The notes beneath the pieces are model-generated. The model saw only the letters and a program-made list of their open reading frames with translations, searched no databases and was not told where the DNA came from. Both the position numbers and the translations under genes were made by a program. DNA of 15,223 nt, from positions 888-16,110 of the forward strand of contig NZ_LAJY01000010.1 in the NCBI RefSeq assembly GCF_000963705.1, given 5' to 3'. Positions 14,325-15,223 of this stretch are shown in pieces. Source of the stretch: Elstera litoralis (GTDB lineage Bacteria; Pseudomonadota; Alphaproteobacteria; Elsterales; Elsteraceae). Numbering within the stretch: the stretch's first letter is position 1; each line of letters begins with the position of its first letter.

Positions 14325-14404
14325 GAGGCACACCCCGGCTGACCATCGCACGAATGACGACAGCATCAGGGCGTAGCACCGCTTGATTGCCGTATGATGA
14401 CGTT

Positions 14405-14419
14405 AACGGAATCTCCGTT
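14405..14419. promoter_or_regulatory. Palindrome upstream of the ArsC-like gene
   Basis: AACGGA, ATC, TCCGTT: a perfect 6-bp dyad with a 3-base spacer, about 80 bases upstream of the ArsC-like start and just past the spy-like terminator. It could be a regulator site for the minus-strand gene. Support is the symmetry only. Confidence 0.35.
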
Positions 14420-14422
14420 TCC

Positions 14423-14456
14423 AAAAAAAAACCGCCGACGCGCAGGCATCGGCGGT
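14423..14456 (-). terminator. Rho-independent terminator of the Spy-like gene
   Basis: On the minus strand ACCGCCGA (14456-14449), a 10-base loop and TCGGCGGT (14438-14431) make a perfect 8-bp GC-rich stem that runs into a tract of nine T. It lies 53 bases after the Spy-like stop, a textbook intrinsic terminator, so the ArsC-like gene probably has its own promoter. Confidence 0.9.
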
Positions 14457-14508
14457 ACAGTCACCAAGGGTTTTGAAACTACTCTATCTGGCGGCGATTA
14501 AGCCCAGC

Positions 14509-14982
14509 TTAACCCCGGCGATGGCCTTCTTTACGCAACTCGCGCATCTTTTCCTTCTGCTCCGGCGACAGCCCGTCCATCACCTTCTTCATCGTTGTGC
14601 GGAAGGTTTCGCGCTCGGCTTGGGTCATCTGGTCGGGAGTTTTACCGCCGCGCGCCTTATCGAGTTCGGCCTTTTGTTCGGGCGTCAGGATGCTTTCCAT
14701 CGCGCCGCGCATCTTTTCCATCCGCTCGCGCATCGGCTTCTGGGCCGCGTCGAGCTTGGTTTTTTGCTCGGGCGTCAGGCTGGCCATCACTTCGGCGCGG
14801 GCTTTGTGCATGCCGTCGCGGGCCGATTCCAGCTTGGCCTTTTGCTCCGGCGTGAGGATTTCCATCATCGCCTTATCGTGACCGCCGTGGCGATGCGGGC
14901 CGCCATCGGGGCCAGGACCGGCAGCAAAAGCCGCACCGGCGAGAATCGTGGTGGCAGCAAGGGTCATCAGAAAACGGTTCAT
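14509..14982 (-). CDS. Spy/CpxP-like periplasmic protein with four LTPEQK repeats
   Basis: This is a secreted helical protein of the Spy/CpxP/LTxxQ type, whose members act as periplasmic chaperones or envelope-stress and metal sensors. ATG 14982 opens a clear signal peptide (MNRFLMTLAATTILAGAAFA, cleavage near residue 20); the frame is open to 15138, but the extra 52 residues have no domain character. The mature part starts with a Gly/Pro/His-rich stretch (His30, His32, His35) that could bind metal. Four copies of L(T/S)PEQK follow at residues 43-48, 69-74, 99-104 and 138-143, each leading a charged helix. Classical family members have two LTxxQ motifs, so this one is expanded. The ribosome site is weak (AAGAGA about 12 bases upstream). 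It has its own terminator. No sensor kinase or sigma factor is in view. Confidence 0.87.
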   Translation of the reverse strand: MNRFLMTLAATTILAGAAFAAGPGPDGGPHRHGGHDKAMMEILTPEQKAKLESARDGMHKARAEVMASLTPEQKTKLDAAQKPMRERMEKMRGAMESILTPEQKAELDKARGGKTPDQMTQAERETFRTTMKKVMDGLSPEQKEKMRELRKEGHRRG

Positions 14983-15138
14983 GGTCTGGGTCTCTTTTTT
15001 GTTCAGGTGAGTGATGTGAGGCCTCGATATGGGATAGGGGTCTTCCCCCGGGTTCATCCCCAGGGCTCCAATTTTCTGATCCGCGTTTCGTGCAGGACCG
15101 CCATCTAACTCTTGATTGGCTTGCTGGCCCGGTCCCAT

Positions 15139-15222
15139 CTATCCCCTTAACAAGAGCCGGTGCCACTCCTGGGCCGGATTGGAGAGATGAGGCTGACGTG
15201 GATCACGCTCCCGATAAATGGT
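15139..15222 (-). CDS. Possible C-terminal end of a gene cut by the window edge
   Basis: One minus-strand frame is open from the right edge for 27 codons, ending at TAG 15141-15139, with a polar peptide including YRERDPRQPHLSNPAQEWHR. It reads more like protein than the other frames, but is too short to recognise. If real, it lies 156 bases upstream of the Spy-like gene on the same strand. The rest of 14983-15223 shows only GC-rich minor hairpins and no clear promoter. Confidence 0.25.
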   Translation of the reverse strand, partial: TIYRERDPRQPHLSNPAQEWHRLLLRG

Positions 15223-15223
15223 A

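Noticed and set aside
14405..14419. Palindrome as a transcription terminator
   Set aside because: The stem is short and has no T run on either strand; the real terminator lies next to it at 14423-14456.
14983..15138. In-frame 52-codon N-terminal extension of the Spy-like protein
   Set aside because: The internal ATG at 14982 begins a perfect signal peptide, which would be buried by the extension.
1..15223. CRISPR array, mobile element, tRNA or defence system
   Set aside because: No spaced direct repeats, transposase or integrase motifs, tRNA cloverleaf or known defence domains were seen in either strand; most of the window is filled by housekeeping and transport genes.

Overview
The window looks like an ordinary chromosomal stretch from a high-GC alphaproteobacterium. 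Rhodospirillales is my best guess, from overall protein character and gene style; that placement is inference, because no rRNA or other taxonomic marker is present. Genes are densely packed, mostly with strong Shine-Dalgarno sites and start/stop overlaps inside operons. I found no tRNA, rRNA, IS element, prophage gene or CRISPR array. I see no convincing new multi-gene system. The interest lies in two broken genes, regulatory DNA, and a few odd proteins near the right end.

Layout. (1) 24-773 is truA (tRNA pseudouridine synthase), meeting the next operon tail to tail. (2) 778-3887, minus strand, is a tripartite tricarboxylate transporter, tctC-tctB-tctA in transcription order. The binding protein tctC is split by a one-base frameshift. 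(3) 3986-8276, minus strand, is an ABC sugar importer in the order gtsA-gtsB-gtsC-gtsD. It closely resembles the Pseudomonas glucose/mannose (Gts) importer in sequence motifs and paired cysteines. (4) 8534-10995, plus strand and divergent from gtsA, holds a GH1 beta-glucosidase gene, also broken by a one-base frameshift, and a LacI-family regulator. (5) 11035-13385, plus strand, is xseA (exonuclease VII large subunit) overlapping a LytM/M23 peptidase gene that starts with TTG. (6) 13377-14982, minus strand, has a small hypothetical gene, an ArsC/LMW-phosphatase-like gene lacking the redox-relay cysteines, and a Spy/CpxP-like periplasmic repeat protein. The last 240 bases hold the spy-like leader and perhaps the very end of another gene.

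How the parts work together. The gts operon, the GH1 gene and the LacI gene form one sugar module: import by GtsABCD, cytoplasmic hydrolysis of a beta-glucoside by the GH1 enzyme, and control by the LacI protein. The 257-base divergent region carries two LacI-type palindromes sharing the 10-mer AACGTTACGA in opposite orientations, one facing each gene, which fits joint repression. In both transport operons a perfect stem-loop lies between the binding-protein gene and the membrane-component genes, a usual way to make more binding protein than permease.

Both frameshifts are explained by loss of one G in a short G run. They may be assembly errors or true mutations; sequence alone cannot decide. 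No gene-free stretch exceeds about 260 bases.
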